Notes: generated by a model from the letters alone, not told the origin. A stretch of DNA of 64,000 nucleotides from Streptomyces ferrugineus (GCF_015160855.1 NZ_CP063373.1:372001-436000), one strand, 5' to 3'. Positions 18,827 to 28,010 are shown, counted from the first letter of the stretch. Translations and numbers: made by a program.

Positions 18827-20409
18827 GCGGACGGCGACGGCCGCGTGCGCAGAGGAGACTGGCGGGTCAGCCGCGCACGCTGCGAGCGCGGCTCGTCGTC
18901 GCGTCCGTGGTGCTGATCGCGGTCGTGTGCGCGGTGATCGGCACGGTGACGACGCTCGCGCTGCGGTCGCATCTGTACCAGCAGCTGAACGAGCAGGTCG
19001 ACGACGTCGGCAAGCGTCTGTCGGCGCCCATGAAGCCCGGCGGTGAGGACGAACCCGAGGAGAGGGACAGACTCACCGGCTTCGTCGAGGGGCCGGCGCA
19101 GCCGAAGACCATCGCCGCCGAGGTCGGCACTAACGCCACGGTCACCCGGGCGTTCATCGCCGAGGCCTCCACCGAAGACGGTCCCTTCCAGCGGAACTCG
19201 GCCGTCGCGCTCACCGACGAGCAGAAGTCCGCCTTCGCCAAGGTGTCCCACACGGGTATGCACAACGTCGACATCCCCGGCCTCGGCGAGTACCGGGTGC
19301 AGTACGTCCCCGGAGCCGATGGAGGCGGCTACTACGTCGCCCTGCCCACCGAGTCGGTCACCAGCACCATCAGCACCCTCATCCTGGTGGAGGTGAGCGT
19401 CACCGGTGCCGGCCTGGTCGCCGCCGCCATCGCGGGCTCCGTCCTCATCGGCGTGGCCACCCGCCCCCTGCGCAAGGTCGCCGCCACCGCCACCCGAGTC
19501 TCCGAACTCCCCCTCCACACCGGCGAGGTCAACCTCAGCGAACGCGTCCCGGAGTCCGAGACCGATCCGCACACCGAGGTCGGCCAGGTCGGTGCCGCGC
19601 TCAACCGGATGCTGGACCACGTCCACGGCGCTCTGCACTCCCGACAGCAGAGCGAGACGCGGGTACGGCAGTTCGTGGCCGACGCCAGTCATGAGTTGCG
19701 TACCCCGCTCGCCTCCATCCGGGGGTACGCCGAGCTGACCAGACGGGGGAGGGAAGACGTCGGGCCGGACACCAAGCATGCCCTCGGGCGGATCGAGTCC
19801 GAGGCCGGGCGTATGACCCTCCTCGTCGAGGATCTGTTGCTGCTCGCGCGGCTCGATGCCGGGCGGCCGCTGCAGTTCGAGCAGACCGACCTCGTCCCGC
19901 TCGTCGTCGACACCATCAGCGACGCCCGCGCCGCCGGCATGGACCACAACTGGCGCCTCGACCTGCCCGACGAACCGGCCCTCGTGTCGGCGGACGCGGC
20001 ACGGCTGCAGCAGGTGCTGGTCAACCTGCTGGGCAACGCCCGTAACCACACCCCACCCGGTACGACCGTCACCGCCCGTGTTCAGCGGCGCGGACCATGG
20101 CTGTGCGTGGACGTCGAGGACAACGGCCCCGGCATCCCCCCAGACCTGCTTCCGCACGTCTTCGAGCGGTTCGCGCGGGGCGACTCCGCGCGCTCCCGAG
20201 CCACCGGTTCCACCGGTCTCGGCCTGGCCATCGTGCAGGCCGTGGCGACCGCGCACGGCGGTGCCGTGACCGTCGACAGCGGGCCCGGACGGACCGTGTT
20301 CACCGTCCGGCTGCCCGCGCTCCCGGCCGCGCCGAGCCCCGAAATGAGCTGGCAACAGCACTCACAGGCACAGCACAGCGTCACCACATGGGTGGAACAG
20401 GGCGCCTGA
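18823..20409 (+). CDS. Membrane sensor histidine kinase
   Basis: A 528-aa sensor kinase. Two transmembrane helices (about 24-48 and 186-212) enclose an extracellular sensor of about 135 residues. Then come a HAMP linker, a DHp domain with the phospho-acceptor in DASHELRTPL (about His289), and an HATPase with N-box VLVNLLGNARNH, G1 DNGPGIP and STGLGLAIV. Start ATG 18823 lies within the response regulator stop. The operon continues into two glycosyltransferase genes, so the system probably responds to envelope state and controls surface glycosylation; this is inference. Confidence 0.92.
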   Translation: MSGRRRPRAQRRLAGQPRTLRARLVVASVVLIAVVCAVIGTVTTLALRSHLYQQLNEQVDDVGKRLSAPMKPGGEDEPEERDRLTGFVEGPAQPKTIAAEVGTNATVTRAFIAEASTEDGPFQRNSAVALTDEQKSAFAKVSHTGMHNVDIPGLGEYRVQYVPGADGGGYYVALPTESVTSTISTLILVEVSVTGAGLVAAAIAGSVLIGVATRPLRKVAATATRVSELPLHTGEVNLSERVPESETDPHTEVGQVGAALNRMLDHVHGALHSRQQSETRVRQFVADASHELRTPLASIRGYAELTRRGREDVGPDTKHALGRIESEAGRMTLLVEDLLLLARLDAGRPLQFEQTDLVPLVVDTISDARAAGMDHNWRLDLPDEPALVSADAARLQQVLVNLLGNARNHTPPGTTVTARVQRRGPWLCVDVEDNGPGIPPDLLPHVFERFARGDSARSRATGSTGLGLAIVQAVATAHGGAVTVDSGPGRTVFTVRLPALPAAPSPEMSWQQHSQAQHSVTTWVEQGA

Positions 20410-20423
20410 CAAGAGTCGGTGTC

Positions 20424-21803
20424 ATGCGAACCGACTCTTCTCCCGGCACCCTGCCGGCGCGGGAGCACCTCCCGGCCGGAAACGCCGGTACGCCTGTCCT
20501 GGACGTAGTGATCCCCGTCTACAACGAGGAGAAGGACCTCCAGCCGTGTGTGCTGAGACTGCATGATCACCTCAAGCGCACGTTCCCGTACGCCTTCCGC
20601 ATCACGATCGCGGACAACGCGTCGACCGACACCACCCCCCAGGTGTCGCGGCGGCTGGAGGCGGAGCTCGGGGAGGTCAGGGCGTTCCGGCTGGAGCAGA
20701 AGGGCCGTGGCCGGGCGCTGCGGACCGTCTGGTCCGCCTCGGACGCCCCGGTCCTCGCCTACATGGACGTGGACCTGTCCACCGACCTCAACGCGCTGCT
20801 CCCCCTGGTGGCGCCGCTGATCTCGGGTCACTCCGACCTCGCGATCGGCTCCCGGCTCAGCCGGAGCTCCCGGGTCGTGCGGGGCGCCAAGCGGGAGTTC
20901 ATCAGCCGCTCCTACAACCTCATCCTGCGCGGCTCGCTCCAGGCCCGGTTCTCCGACGCCCAGTGCGGCTTCAAGGCCATTCGGCGGGATGTCGCGCAGG
21001 TGCTGCTGCCCCTCGTCGAGGACACCGGCTGGTTCTTCGACACCGAGATGCTGGTGCTCGCCGAGCGGGCCGGACTCCGTATCCACGAGGTGCCGGTGGA
21101 CTGGGTCGACGACCCGGACTCGACCGTCCACATCGTGAGGACGGCGACCGAGGACCTCAAGGGCGTGTGGCGGGTGGGCAAGGCCCTGGCCGGCGGCTCG
21201 CTGCCGCTGGACCGGCTCACCCGGCCCTTCGGCGACGACCCGCGCGACCGCGAGATCAAGGACGTACCCACGGGCTTGGCCCGCCAGCTCGTCGGCTTCT
21301 GCGTGGTCGGCGGTCTGTCCACCCTGTTCTATCTGCTGCTGTACAGCGGCTTCCGGGTCTTCACCGGCTCGCAGGTCGCCAACGCCCTCGCCCTGCTGGT
21401 CTCCGCCGTCGCCAACACGGCGGCCAACCGGCGCCTCACCTTCGGGGTGCGCGGCCGCGCCGGCGCCGTACGGCACCAGGCGCAGGGCCTGGTCGTCTTC
21501 GGCATCGGACTCGCCCTGACCAGCGGCTCACTGGCCGCCCTGAACACGGCCAGCAGCGACCCCGCGCACTCCACCGAACTGGCGGTCCTGATCGCCGCCA
21601 ACCTCGCGGCGACCGTGCTGCGCTTCCTGCTCTTCCGGGCGTGGGTGTTCCCGGACCGGCGCGACACCGACTCGGTGGTGGTCGCCTCCTACGACACAGC
21701 CCAGTTCCGCGCCGGTGCGGCCGCGGACGGCACCTGGCGGGACGCCACCCTGCAACTGCAGCCGGTGCGCCCGCACGACACCGACTCGAGGGACTACCGA
21801 TGA
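20424..21803 (+). CDS. GT2 polyprenyl-phosphate glycosyltransferase fused to a GtrA membrane domain
   Basis: A 459-aa protein with two parts. The N-terminal GT2 catalytic domain (about 25-260) contains VLDVVIPVYNEE, the metal-binding DVDLS (AYMDVDLSTDL) and the DPM1-like DAQCGFKAIRRD. The C-terminal GtrA domain (about 285-425) has four transmembrane helices. This layout makes a polyprenyl-phosphate sugar and flips or anchors it at the membrane, as in the YkcC/GtrB class. It starts 15 bases after the kinase gene and overlaps the next gene by ATGA, so it is part of the same operon. The likely acceptor is undecaprenyl phosphate. Confidence 0.87.
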   Translation: MRTDSSPGTLPAREHLPAGNAGTPVLDVVIPVYNEEKDLQPCVLRLHDHLKRTFPYAFRITIADNASTDTTPQVSRRLEAELGEVRAFRLEQKGRGRALRTVWSASDAPVLAYMDVDLSTDLNALLPLVAPLISGHSDLAIGSRLSRSSRVVRGAKREFISRSYNLILRGSLQARFSDAQCGFKAIRRDVAQVLLPLVEDTGWFFDTEMLVLAERAGLRIHEVPVDWVDDPDSTVHIVRTATEDLKGVWRVGKALAGGSLPLDRLTRPFGDDPRDREIKDVPTGLARQLVGFCVVGGLSTLFYLLLYSGFRVFTGSQVANALALLVSAVANTAANRRLTFGVRGRAGAVRHQAQGLVVFGIGLALTSGSLAALNTASSDPAHSTELAVLIAANLAATVLRFLLFRAWVFPDRRDTDSVVVASYDTAQFRAGAAADGTWRDATLQLQPVRPHDTDSRDYR

Positions 21804-24025
21804 CCATCCACTACGACCAGCAGACGCAGCGGACGCAAGAGACGCACCAGACGCAGCAGACCTACGGCAGAGACACGGCCCCCGGCTCCGGTGAGCCCAA
21901 GCCGCCCTTCGTACGGCGGCTGTGGCGCGGTCGCCCCGAGGACCCGCGCTGGGCACGCCCGGCCTTCCTGGGCCTGCTGCTCGCCACCTTCCTCCTCTAC
22001 CTCTACAACCTCAGCGCCTCCGGCTACGCCAACTCCTTCTACTCGGCGGCCGTCCAGGCCGGCAGCCAGTCCTGGAAGGCCTTCTTCTTCGGCTCGCTGG
22101 ACGCGGCCAACGCCATCACCGTCGACAAGCCCCCGGCCTCCCTGTGGCCGATGGCCCTGTCGGTCCGCCTGTTCGGCCTCAGCTCGTGGGCGATCCTGCT
22201 CCCCGAGGTCCTCATGGGCGTCGGCACGGTGGCCGTGGTGTACGCCGCCGTACGGCGCCGGTTCGGCCCCGCGGCCGGTCTGATCTCGGGGGCGGTGCTC
22301 GCCCTCACCCCCGTCGCGGCGCTGATGTTCCGGTTCAACAACCCGGACGCGATGCTGGCCCTGCTGATGGCCGTGGCCTGCTACCTCGTCATCCGGGGGC
22401 TGGCGGACGGCCGTACCAAGTGGCTGGTGTGGGCGGGTGTCGCGATCGGCTTCGCGTTCCTCGCCAAGACCCTCCAGGCCTTCCTGATCCTGCCGCCGCT
22501 CGCGATCGTGTACGCGGTCTGCGCGCCGGTGTCGGTGAAGAAGCGCATCGGTCAGCTGGCCGCGGGCCTCGCCGCGATCGTCGTCTCGGGCGGCTGGTGG
22601 GTCGCGATCGTCGAGCTGTGGCCGGCCTCCTCCCGCCCGTACATCGGAGGCTCGCAGAACAACTCCTTCCTTGAACTGACCTTCGGCTACAACGGCCTCG
22701 GCCGCCTCAACGGCGAGGAGACCGGCAGCGTCGGCGGTGGCGGCGGTGGCGGAAACGGCGGCGGCAACTGGGGCGAGACCGGCTGGGACCGGCTGTTCGG
22801 CTCCAGCATCGGCGGCCAGATCTCCTGGCTGATCCCGGCCGCGCTGATCCTGCTGGTCGCGGGTTTGGTGGCCACGCGCAAGGCGCGCCGTACGTCGGTG
22901 ACGCGCGGTTCGTTCCTGGTCTGGGGCGGCGCGCTGGTCACGACCATGCTGGTCTTCAGCTATATGCAGGGCATCTTCCACGAGTACTACACCGTCGCCC
23001 TCGCCCCCTACATCGCCCCGCTGATCGGCATGGGCGCGGCGCTGCTGTGGGAGAAGCGGGACAGTGCGTGGGCGTCGCTCACCCTGGCCGGCGCGATGAC
23101 GGCCACCGCGGCCTGGGGCTACGTCCTGCTCAACCGTTCCTCGGACTACCTGCCCTGGCTGAAGTGGGTGGTCCTGGCCGGCGGTCTGGTCGCCGCGCTG
23201 GGCCTGGTCTTCGCCTCGAAGCTGGGTCGCCGACTGACCATGGGCGTCGTCGGGTTGGGCCTCGCCGCGGCGCTGGCCGGCCCGGCCGCGTACACCCTCA
23301 CCACGGTGAACGAGGGCCACACCGGCTCGATCGTCACGGCCGGTCCCGCCGTCGCGGGCGGTCGCGGTGGCGGCCCCGGCGGTGGCGGCGGCATGGGCGG
23401 CGGTCCCGGCGGGGGCGGCATGCCCGGCCAGAACCAGCAGGGCCAGCAGAACCAGCAGGGCCAGGGCCAGAACCAGCAGAACGGCAACGGCTTCCCCGGC
23501 GGCGGCATGCCGGGCCAGCAGAACGGCAACGGCAACACCCAGGGCCAGGGCCAGAACCAGCAAGGCAACCAGCAGGGCAACCAGCAGGGCGGCATGCCCG
23601 GTGGCGGCCAGATGGGTGACGGTGATGGCGGTGGCGGTGGCGGCATGGGCGGTCTGATCAACGGCGCCAGCGTCAGCGACGAGGCCAAGGAGCTGCTGGA
23701 GAAGAACGCGGGGCAATACACCTGGGCGGCCGCGGCCATTGGTGCCCAGAACGCCGCGAGCTACCAACTCTCCACCGGCGACCCCGTCATGGCGATCGGC
23801 GGCTTCAACGGCACCGACCCGTCCCCGACCCTGGCCGAGTTCAAGAAGTACGTCGAGGACGGCGAGATCCACTACTTCATCGCCAGTGGCAGCGGCGGCG
23901 GCATGGGTGGCAGCAGTGACGGCACCTCCTCGCAGATCAGCTCCTGGGTCCAGGAGAACTTCGAGTCGGTGACGGTCGACGGCACCACGTTCTACGACCT
24001 GACGCAGCCGAAGAGCGACAGCTGA
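21800..24025 (+). CDS. GT39/ArnT-like membrane glycosyltransferase (YkcB type)
   Basis: A 741-aa integral membrane transferase of the PMT/ArnT superfamily. There are about 12 hydrophobic helices between residues 50 and 510; the first outside loop contains the acidic motif of the family (ANAITVDKPPASLW). A long Gly/Gln/Asn-rich linker (about 515-620, with repeated GQNQQ) leads to a soluble C-terminal domain with AIGGFNGTDPSPTLAEFKK. It would transfer a sugar from the lipid carrier made by its neighbour to an extracellular acceptor. The N-terminus (QQTQRTQETHQTQQT) is also repetitive. It is the last gene of the operon. Confidence 0.88.
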   Translation: MTIHYDQQTQRTQETHQTQQTYGRDTAPGSGEPKPPFVRRLWRGRPEDPRWARPAFLGLLLATFLLYLYNLSASGYANSFYSAAVQAGSQSWKAFFFGSLDAANAITVDKPPASLWPMALSVRLFGLSSWAILLPEVLMGVGTVAVVYAAVRRRFGPAAGLISGAVLALTPVAALMFRFNNPDAMLALLMAVACYLVIRGLADGRTKWLVWAGVAIGFAFLAKTLQAFLILPPLAIVYAVCAPVSVKKRIGQLAAGLAAIVVSGGWWVAIVELWPASSRPYIGGSQNNSFLELTFGYNGLGRLNGEETGSVGGGGGGGNGGGNWGETGWDRLFGSSIGGQISWLIPAALILLVAGLVATRKARRTSVTRGSFLVWGGALVTTMLVFSYMQGIFHEYYTVALAPYIAPLIGMGAALLWEKRDSAWASLTLAGAMTATAAWGYVLLNRSSDYLPWLKWVVLAGGLVAALGLVFASKLGRRLTMGVVGLGLAAALAGPAAYTLTTVNEGHTGSIVTAGPAVAGGRGGGPGGGGGMGGGPGGGGMPGQNQQGQQNQQGQGQNQQNGNGFPGGGMPGQQNGNGNTQGQGQNQQGNQQGNQQGGMPGGGQMGDGDGGGGGGMGGLINGASVSDEAKELLEKNAGQYTWAAAAIGAQNAASYQLSTGDPVMAIGGFNGTDPSPTLAEFKKYVEDGEIHYFIASGSGGGMGGSSDGTSSQISSWVQENFESVTVDGTTFYDLTQPKSDS

Positions 24026-24043
24026 CGGTCGGCTGAGGGGGAG

Positions 24044-24082
24044 GGCGGTGGCCCGGGGCGCAAACGGCCCCGGGCCACCGCC
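24044..24082 (+). terminator. Strong 15-bp stem terminator
   Basis: GGCGGTGGCCCGGGG (24044-24058) pairs perfectly with CCCCGGGCCACCGCC (24068-24082) around a nine-base loop, 18 bases after the glycosyltransferase stop. It closes the two-component/glycosylation operon. Confidence 0.85.
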
Positions 24083-24119
24083 TTCGTCGTTCGGCCATCG
24101 CCGTTCGGCCCGAAATCGC

Positions 24120-24157
24120 GTTGTACGCTGTATAGGGACTGCCTTACGGTGTACAAC
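24120..24157 (+). promoter_or_regulatory. Inverted-repeat operator abutting the MFS start codon
   Basis: GTTGTAC (24120-24126) and GTACAAC (24151-24157) are exact inverted repeats. The arms extend to 13 bp with two mismatches around a 12-base centre, and the right arm ends one base before ATG 24158. A TetR-family regulator encoded just downstream (25787) is the obvious candidate binder. A repressor here would block transcription and possibly initiation. Confidence 0.6.
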
Positions 24158-25666
24158 ATGACTGCGTCCCCCCAGGAACAAGCCCCGAAGGCCCCGGTCC
24201 CCGCCCCGCCGGAGGGCGGCCACCCGCAACGCTGGCTGATCCTCGGCGTCCTGTGTCTCGCGGTGCTCACCGTGGTGCTCGACAACACCGTCCTGAACGT
24301 GGCGATCCCCTCGCTCACCCGCGAACTGGGCGCGTCCACCTCCGACATCCAGTGGATGATCAACGCCTACTCGCTGGTGCAGTCGGGTCTGCTGCTCACG
24401 GCGGGCAGCACGGCCGACCGCTACGGCCGCAAGAAGATGCTCGCCGTGGGCCTGGCACTGTTCGGCGCGGGCTCGCTGGTGGCCGGCCTCGCCGACTCCA
24501 CCGGCCAGTTGATCGCTGCCCGCGCCGGGATGGGCGTCGGCGGCGCGCTGCTGATGACCACCGTGCTGGCCGTGGCGATCCAGATCTTCACGCCGGAGGA
24601 GCAGCCCAAGGCGATCGGTATCTGGGCCGCGGTGAACTCACTGGGCTTCGCGGCCGGACCGCTCCTCGGCGGCTTCCTGCTGGACCACTTCTGGTGGGGC
24701 GCGATCTTCCTGATCAACCTGCCGGTCGCCGCCCTCGCCCTGGTGGCCGTCGTGGTGCTCGTCCCCGAGTCCAAGAACCCCCAGGGTGACCGCCCCGACC
24801 TGCTGGGCGCGGTGCTCTCCACGATCGGCATGGCCTCCCTGGTCTTCGCGATCATCTCCGGACCCGAGCACGGCTGGACATCGGGCCGGGTGCTGCTGAC
24901 GGCGACGGTGGCGGTCCTCGTGCTGGCCGCCTTCGCGTACTGGGAGAGCCGGATCCCGTACCCCATGATCGACATGCACTTCTTCCGGAACCGGCAGTTC
25001 ACGGGGGCCGTCTCCGGGGGTGTGCTGATCACCTTCGGGATGGGCGGCTCGCTCTTCCTGCTCACCCAGCACATGCAGTTCGTGCTCGGCTACGAGCCCT
25101 TGGAGGCCGGGCTGCGGACGGCTCCGCTCGCCCTGATGATCGTGGCGCTGAACTTCACCGGCGTGGCGGCGAAGTGGGCGACCCGGCTGGGCAATCCGGT
25201 CGCCATCGGGCTGGGCATGGCGGTCATGGCCGGCGGCCTCGCCGCCATCGCCGTGCTGGCCTCCGGCGGGTACGCCGGCACGCTGCTGGGGTTGGTGCTC
25301 ATCGGTACCGGGGCCGCGGTGGCGAGTCCGGCGATGTCCCACGCGATCATGAGTGCGATTCCGCCGGAGAAGGCGGGAGTCGGAGGCGGGATCAACGGGA
25401 CGGTGGCGGAGTTCGGTACGGGGCTGGGCGTCGCCGTGCTGGGGGCGCTGCTCAACTCGCGGTTCGCGGCGCTGATTCCGGTGACGGCGGCTTCCCTGCC
25501 GGGGGCGTTGGCGGCTGCCGGGTCGGCTGAGGAGAGGGGGCGGGTCATGGACGCGTTCTCCTCCGGGCTGGAGACCAGTCTTTTGGTGGGGGCGTTGGCG
25601 GTGTTGCTCGGGGGGTTGGTCGCGGGGGCGTTGTTGCGGCGGGCGGAGAGGGCAGACACCGCCTAA
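24158..25666 (+). CDS. DHA2-family MFS drug-efflux transporter
   Basis: A 14-helix proton antiporter of about 502 aa. The family motif at the end of helix 1 reads LDNTVLNVAIPSL, motif A is ADRYGRKKML, and GGALLMTTVLAV and GPLLGGFLLDHFWWGAIFLINLP match DHA2 exporters such as EmrB/QacA. No Shine-Dalgarno sequence precedes ATG 24158, and an in-frame GTG lies at 24149 inside the operator repeat, so a leaderless or short-leader mRNA is possible. The downstream TetR-family gene is probably its repressor. The substrate is unknown. Confidence 0.88.
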   Translation: MTASPQEQAPKAPVPAPPEGGHPQRWLILGVLCLAVLTVVLDNTVLNVAIPSLTRELGASTSDIQWMINAYSLVQSGLLLTAGSTADRYGRKKMLAVGLALFGAGSLVAGLADSTGQLIAARAGMGVGGALLMTTVLAVAIQIFTPEEQPKAIGIWAAVNSLGFAAGPLLGGFLLDHFWWGAIFLINLPVAALALVAVVVLVPESKNPQGDRPDLLGAVLSTIGMASLVFAIISGPEHGWTSGRVLLTATVAVLVLAAFAYWESRIPYPMIDMHFFRNRQFTGAVSGGVLITFGMGGSLFLLTQHMQFVLGYEPLEAGLRTAPLALMIVALNFTGVAAKWATRLGNPVAIGLGMAVMAGGLAAIAVLASGGYAGTLLGLVLIGTGAAVASPAMSHAIMSAIPPEKAGVGGGINGTVAEFGTGLGVAVLGALLNSRFAALIPVTAASLPGALAAAGSAEERGRVMDAFSSGLETSLLVGALAVLLGGLVAGALLRRAERADTA

Positions 25667-25687
25667 GAGCTCGGGTCATGCGGTTGT

Positions 25688-25750
25688 TGGGCGACTGCGG
25701 GTCCTATGTGGCTGATCGCGCAGTTCCCCGCGCCCCTTTGGGGGCGCTTA
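25688..25750. repeat. Streptomyces-type intergenic repeat, copy 1
   Basis: An intergenic segment ending CAGTTCCCCGCGCCCCTTTG and then GGGGCGC. It forms a short hairpin and resembles a dispersed intergenic repeat common in streptomycete genomes. A related copy is at 37351-37421 (shared CCCCGCGCCCCT core). It lies between the MFS and TetR genes. Confidence 0.5.
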
Positions 25751-25786
25751 GCATGACCGGCATCAGAAAGCCTAGGAAGGTGCGCC

Positions 25787-26551
25787 ATGGCTAGGGCAGC
25801 CCGGCAGTCCGCGCGGACGAGCGTCTGGTTGGAGGACAAGGCTCGGCGTGGCGGTCGCGGTGGGGGACAGCCCTCCGGGTTGGACCGTGACCGCATCACC
25901 GCGGCGACCGTTCGGCTGCTGGACGCCGAAGGGCTGGCGAAGTTCTCCATGCGGCGGCTGGCCGCCGAGCTGAACGTCACCGCGATGTCCGTCTACTGGT
26001 ACGTCGACACCAAGGACGACCTCCTCGAACTCGCCCTCGACGCCGCCTTCGGCGAACTGACCCTGCCCGACCCGGAGGCCGACGAGGACTGGCGCGTCCC
26101 GCTGCGCGCGCTGGCCCGGGAGTACCGCGGCCTGCTGGTCCGGCACCCGTGGCTGTCGCCGCTGATCGGCACGTACGTCAACATCGGCCCGAACAGCCTC
26201 GCCTTCTCGCGCCTCGTCCAGCAGATCATCCACAGGACGGGCCTGCCCGCGCACGGACTGGTGGCGGCCATCTCCGCCGTCTTCCAGTTCGTGTACGGCT
26301 TCGGCACGATCGAGGGCCATTTCATCGCCCGCAGCGCGGCGTTCGGCATGACCCCGGACGACTACTTCCAGCACGCCATGAGCACGGTGACCCAGTCCCC
26401 GGAGGCCGCCGACATCGTCCAGGAGTCCGCGCAGCTCATGGAGGCCCGGGGCGGCGACACGGTGGAGGAGATGTGGGAGCGGGACTTCGAGTTCGCCCTG
26501 GACCTGCTGGTGGCGGGCATCGAGGCGATGGTGGCACGCAGCGCCTCCTAG
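25787..26551 (+). CDS. TetR-family regulator of the adjacent efflux gene
   Basis: A 254-aa regulator of the TetR class with the TetR_C-type ligand domain. The helix-turn-helix lies at about 37-80 (AATVRLLDAEGLAKFSMRRL, AAELNVTAMSVYWYVDTKDD). The C-terminal domain (about 95-245) is typical of drug-sensing members. It starts at ATG 25787 with AGGAAGG upstream. It is 120 bp downstream of the MFS gene on the same strand and probably binds the inverted repeat at 24120-24157. Confidence 0.88.
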   Translation: MARAARQSARTSVWLEDKARRGGRGGGQPSGLDRDRITAATVRLLDAEGLAKFSMRRLAAELNVTAMSVYWYVDTKDDLLELALDAAFGELTLPDPEADEDWRVPLRALAREYRGLLVRHPWLSPLIGTYVNIGPNSLAFSRLVQQIIHRTGLPAHGLVAAISAVFQFVYGFGTIEGHFIARSAAFGMTPDDYFQHAMSTVTQSPEAADIVQESAQLMEARGGDTVEEMWERDFEFALDLLVAGIEAMVARSAS

Positions 26552-26563
26552 GAGGCGCCGCTC

Positions 26564-27037
26564 CTAGTCACCACCCTCGACGAGCCGCGCGGGGAAGCCC
26601 CCGGTGGCCACCGGCCCCCACTTCTCCGGGGTCACCCGGATGATCGACTTGCCCTGCTTCAGCATCGCCGCCCGATACTCGTCCCAGTCCGGGTGCTCCC
26701 CGGCGATGTTCCGGTAGTACTCCACGAGCGGCTCCACGGACTCCGGCGAGTCGATCACCTCGGCCGTCCCGTCGACCTGGACCCACGGCCCGTTCCAGTC
26801 GTCGCTCAGCACGAGCAGGCTGACCCGCTGATCCCGCTTGGCGTTGCGGGTCTTGGCCCGCTCGGGGTAGGTGGACACCACGATCCGCCCCGAGTCGTCG
26901 ACCCCGCAGGTCAGCGGCGAGGCCTGGGGGCTGCCGTCGGACCGCCGGGTGAGCAGGATCGCGCGATGACGGGGCCGTACGAAATCAAGCAGCTCTTCGA
27001 GCGAGACGCGTGTGTTGGTCGCGATGTTCGGTGCCAT
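26564..27037 (-). CDS. PPOX-class F420-dependent oxidoreductase
   Basis: A split-barrel flavin/deazaflavin protein of 157 aa. RHRAILLTRRSDGSPQASPL, RIVVSTYPERAKTRN and DQRVSLLVLSDDWNGPWVQ match the PPOX class F420-dependent family. Such enzymes reduce diverse substrates with F420H2. It is convergent with the TetR gene and transcribed in the same direction as the YceI gene upstream of it, about 28 bp apart. The substrate is unknown. Confidence 0.82.
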   Translation of the reverse strand: MAPNIATNTRVSLEELLDFVRPRHRAILLTRRSDGSPQASPLTCGVDDSGRIVVSTYPERAKTRNAKRDQRVSLLVLSDDWNGPWVQVDGTAEVIDSPESVEPLVEYYRNIAGEHPDWDEYRAAMLKQGKSIIRVTPEKWGPVATGGFPARLVEGGD

Positions 27038-27065
27038 GGGCTCAGCCTAGGGGTCGGCCGCCCGC

Positions 27066-27911
27066 TCAGCCTGACCCTGCCGCGCTCACCCTTGCGGCAG
27101 CGACTCCCCCCCGCACCGCCTGGATGTCCAACTCCACCTTCAGCGTCGTCCCGATCGCCGCGATACCCGCCTGCACCACCTGGTTGTAGTCCATGGCGAA
27201 GTCGTCCCGGTGGAGTTCCGTCGTCGCCCGGAACGCCGCCCGTGTCCCACCCCATGGGTCGGCGCCGGTGCCGAGGTAGGCGAGGTCCAGGTCCACCGGC
27301 CGTACGACGCCGTGCATGCCCAGTTCGCCGTGCACCGTCCAGCGATCCGAACCCGCTGCCGCCGTAAGCCCCGTCGACCGATACGTGATCTCGGGGTACT
27401 TCTCCACGTCCAGGAAGTCCGGCGACCTCAGATGCCCGTCCCGCATGCCGTTGCCCGTGTCGATCGAGTCGGCCCGGATGACCGCCTCGACGCGGGACTT
27501 GGCGACGTCGTCCGGCGCTATCTCGACGGCGCCCGTGAAATCCGTGAAGCGGCCGCGCACGCTCGAGATCCCGAGGTGCTGGGCCACGGCGGCGACCGAG
27601 GAGTGCGCCGGATCGATCGTCCACGGCCCGGGCGGCGGCAGTTGAGTGCCGCCCTGCCTGGCCAGGGTCAGCGTGCCGACCTCGGCGCGGCCGCTCGCGG
27701 TGACGATCGCGCTCGCGGCGGCGGGCGCGTAGCCCACGGCGGTGACGATGACGGTGTACGCCCCCGGGGGCAGGGGATCGGCGTCCCGTACGGCCCCCTT
27801 CGCGTCCGCCTCCAGGCGCAGCACCTGCGCCCCGGTCATGTCCGTCACCGTGACGACCGCGTGCGACACGGCCCAACCGTCCCGGGTACGGATCCTCGCG
27901 GTCAGTCCCAT
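27066..27911 (-). CDS. YceI-family protein with N-terminal carboxypeptidase-regulatory-like domain
   Basis: A 281-aa protein. The N-terminal 80 residues form a prealbumin/CarboxypepD_reg-like beta-sandwich (AVVTVTDMTGAQVLRLEAD, then PPGAYTVIVTAVGYAP). A YceI lipocalin-like domain follows (about 95-270: WTIDPAHSSVAAVAQHLG, VRGRFTDFTGAVEIA, FLDVEKYPEITYRS). YceI proteins bind long polyprenoid or amide lipids. No signal peptide is present. The start ATG 27911 has GAGGAG eight bases upstream. It lies just downstream of an MFS transporter carrying three copies of the same beta-sandwich, which suggests a shared pathway. Confidence 0.85.
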   Translation of the reverse strand: MGLTARIRTRDGWAVSHAVVTVTDMTGAQVLRLEADAKGAVRDADPLPPGAYTVIVTAVGYAPAAASAIVTASGRAEVGTLTLARQGGTQLPPPGPWTIDPAHSSVAAVAQHLGISSVRGRFTDFTGAVEIAPDDVAKSRVEAVIRADSIDTGNGMRDGHLRSPDFLDVEKYPEITYRSTGLTAAAGSDRWTVHGELGMHGVVRPVDLDLAYLGTGADPWGGTRAAFRATTELHRDDFAMDYNQVVQAGIAAIGTTLKVELDIQAVRGGVAAARVSAAGSG

Positions 27912-27946
27912 CTCACGTACTCCTCAGCCTGAAAGTCCCGAAGCGA

Positions 27947-28003
27947 CCGGCCCGTGGCGGCGGCGCACCTCCGCTCGGAGCGCGCCGCCCCGCCACGGGC
28001 CGG
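27947..28003 (-). terminator. Large intercistronic hairpin between MFS and YceI genes
   Basis: CCGGCCCGTGGCGG (27947-27960) pairs with CCGCCACGGGCCGG (27990-28003), a perfect 14-bp stem, with extra GC pairing inside. It occupies the 99-bp gap between the MFS stop and the YceI start and could terminate or attenuate transcription into yceI. Confidence 0.65.
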
Positions 28004-28010
28004 GGTCCTT

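Noticed and set aside
21794..24229. An 811-codon minus-strand frame opposite the GT39 gene
   Set aside because: It crosses a strong terminator and an operator, and its composition mirrors the repeats of the real gene. It is antisense only.
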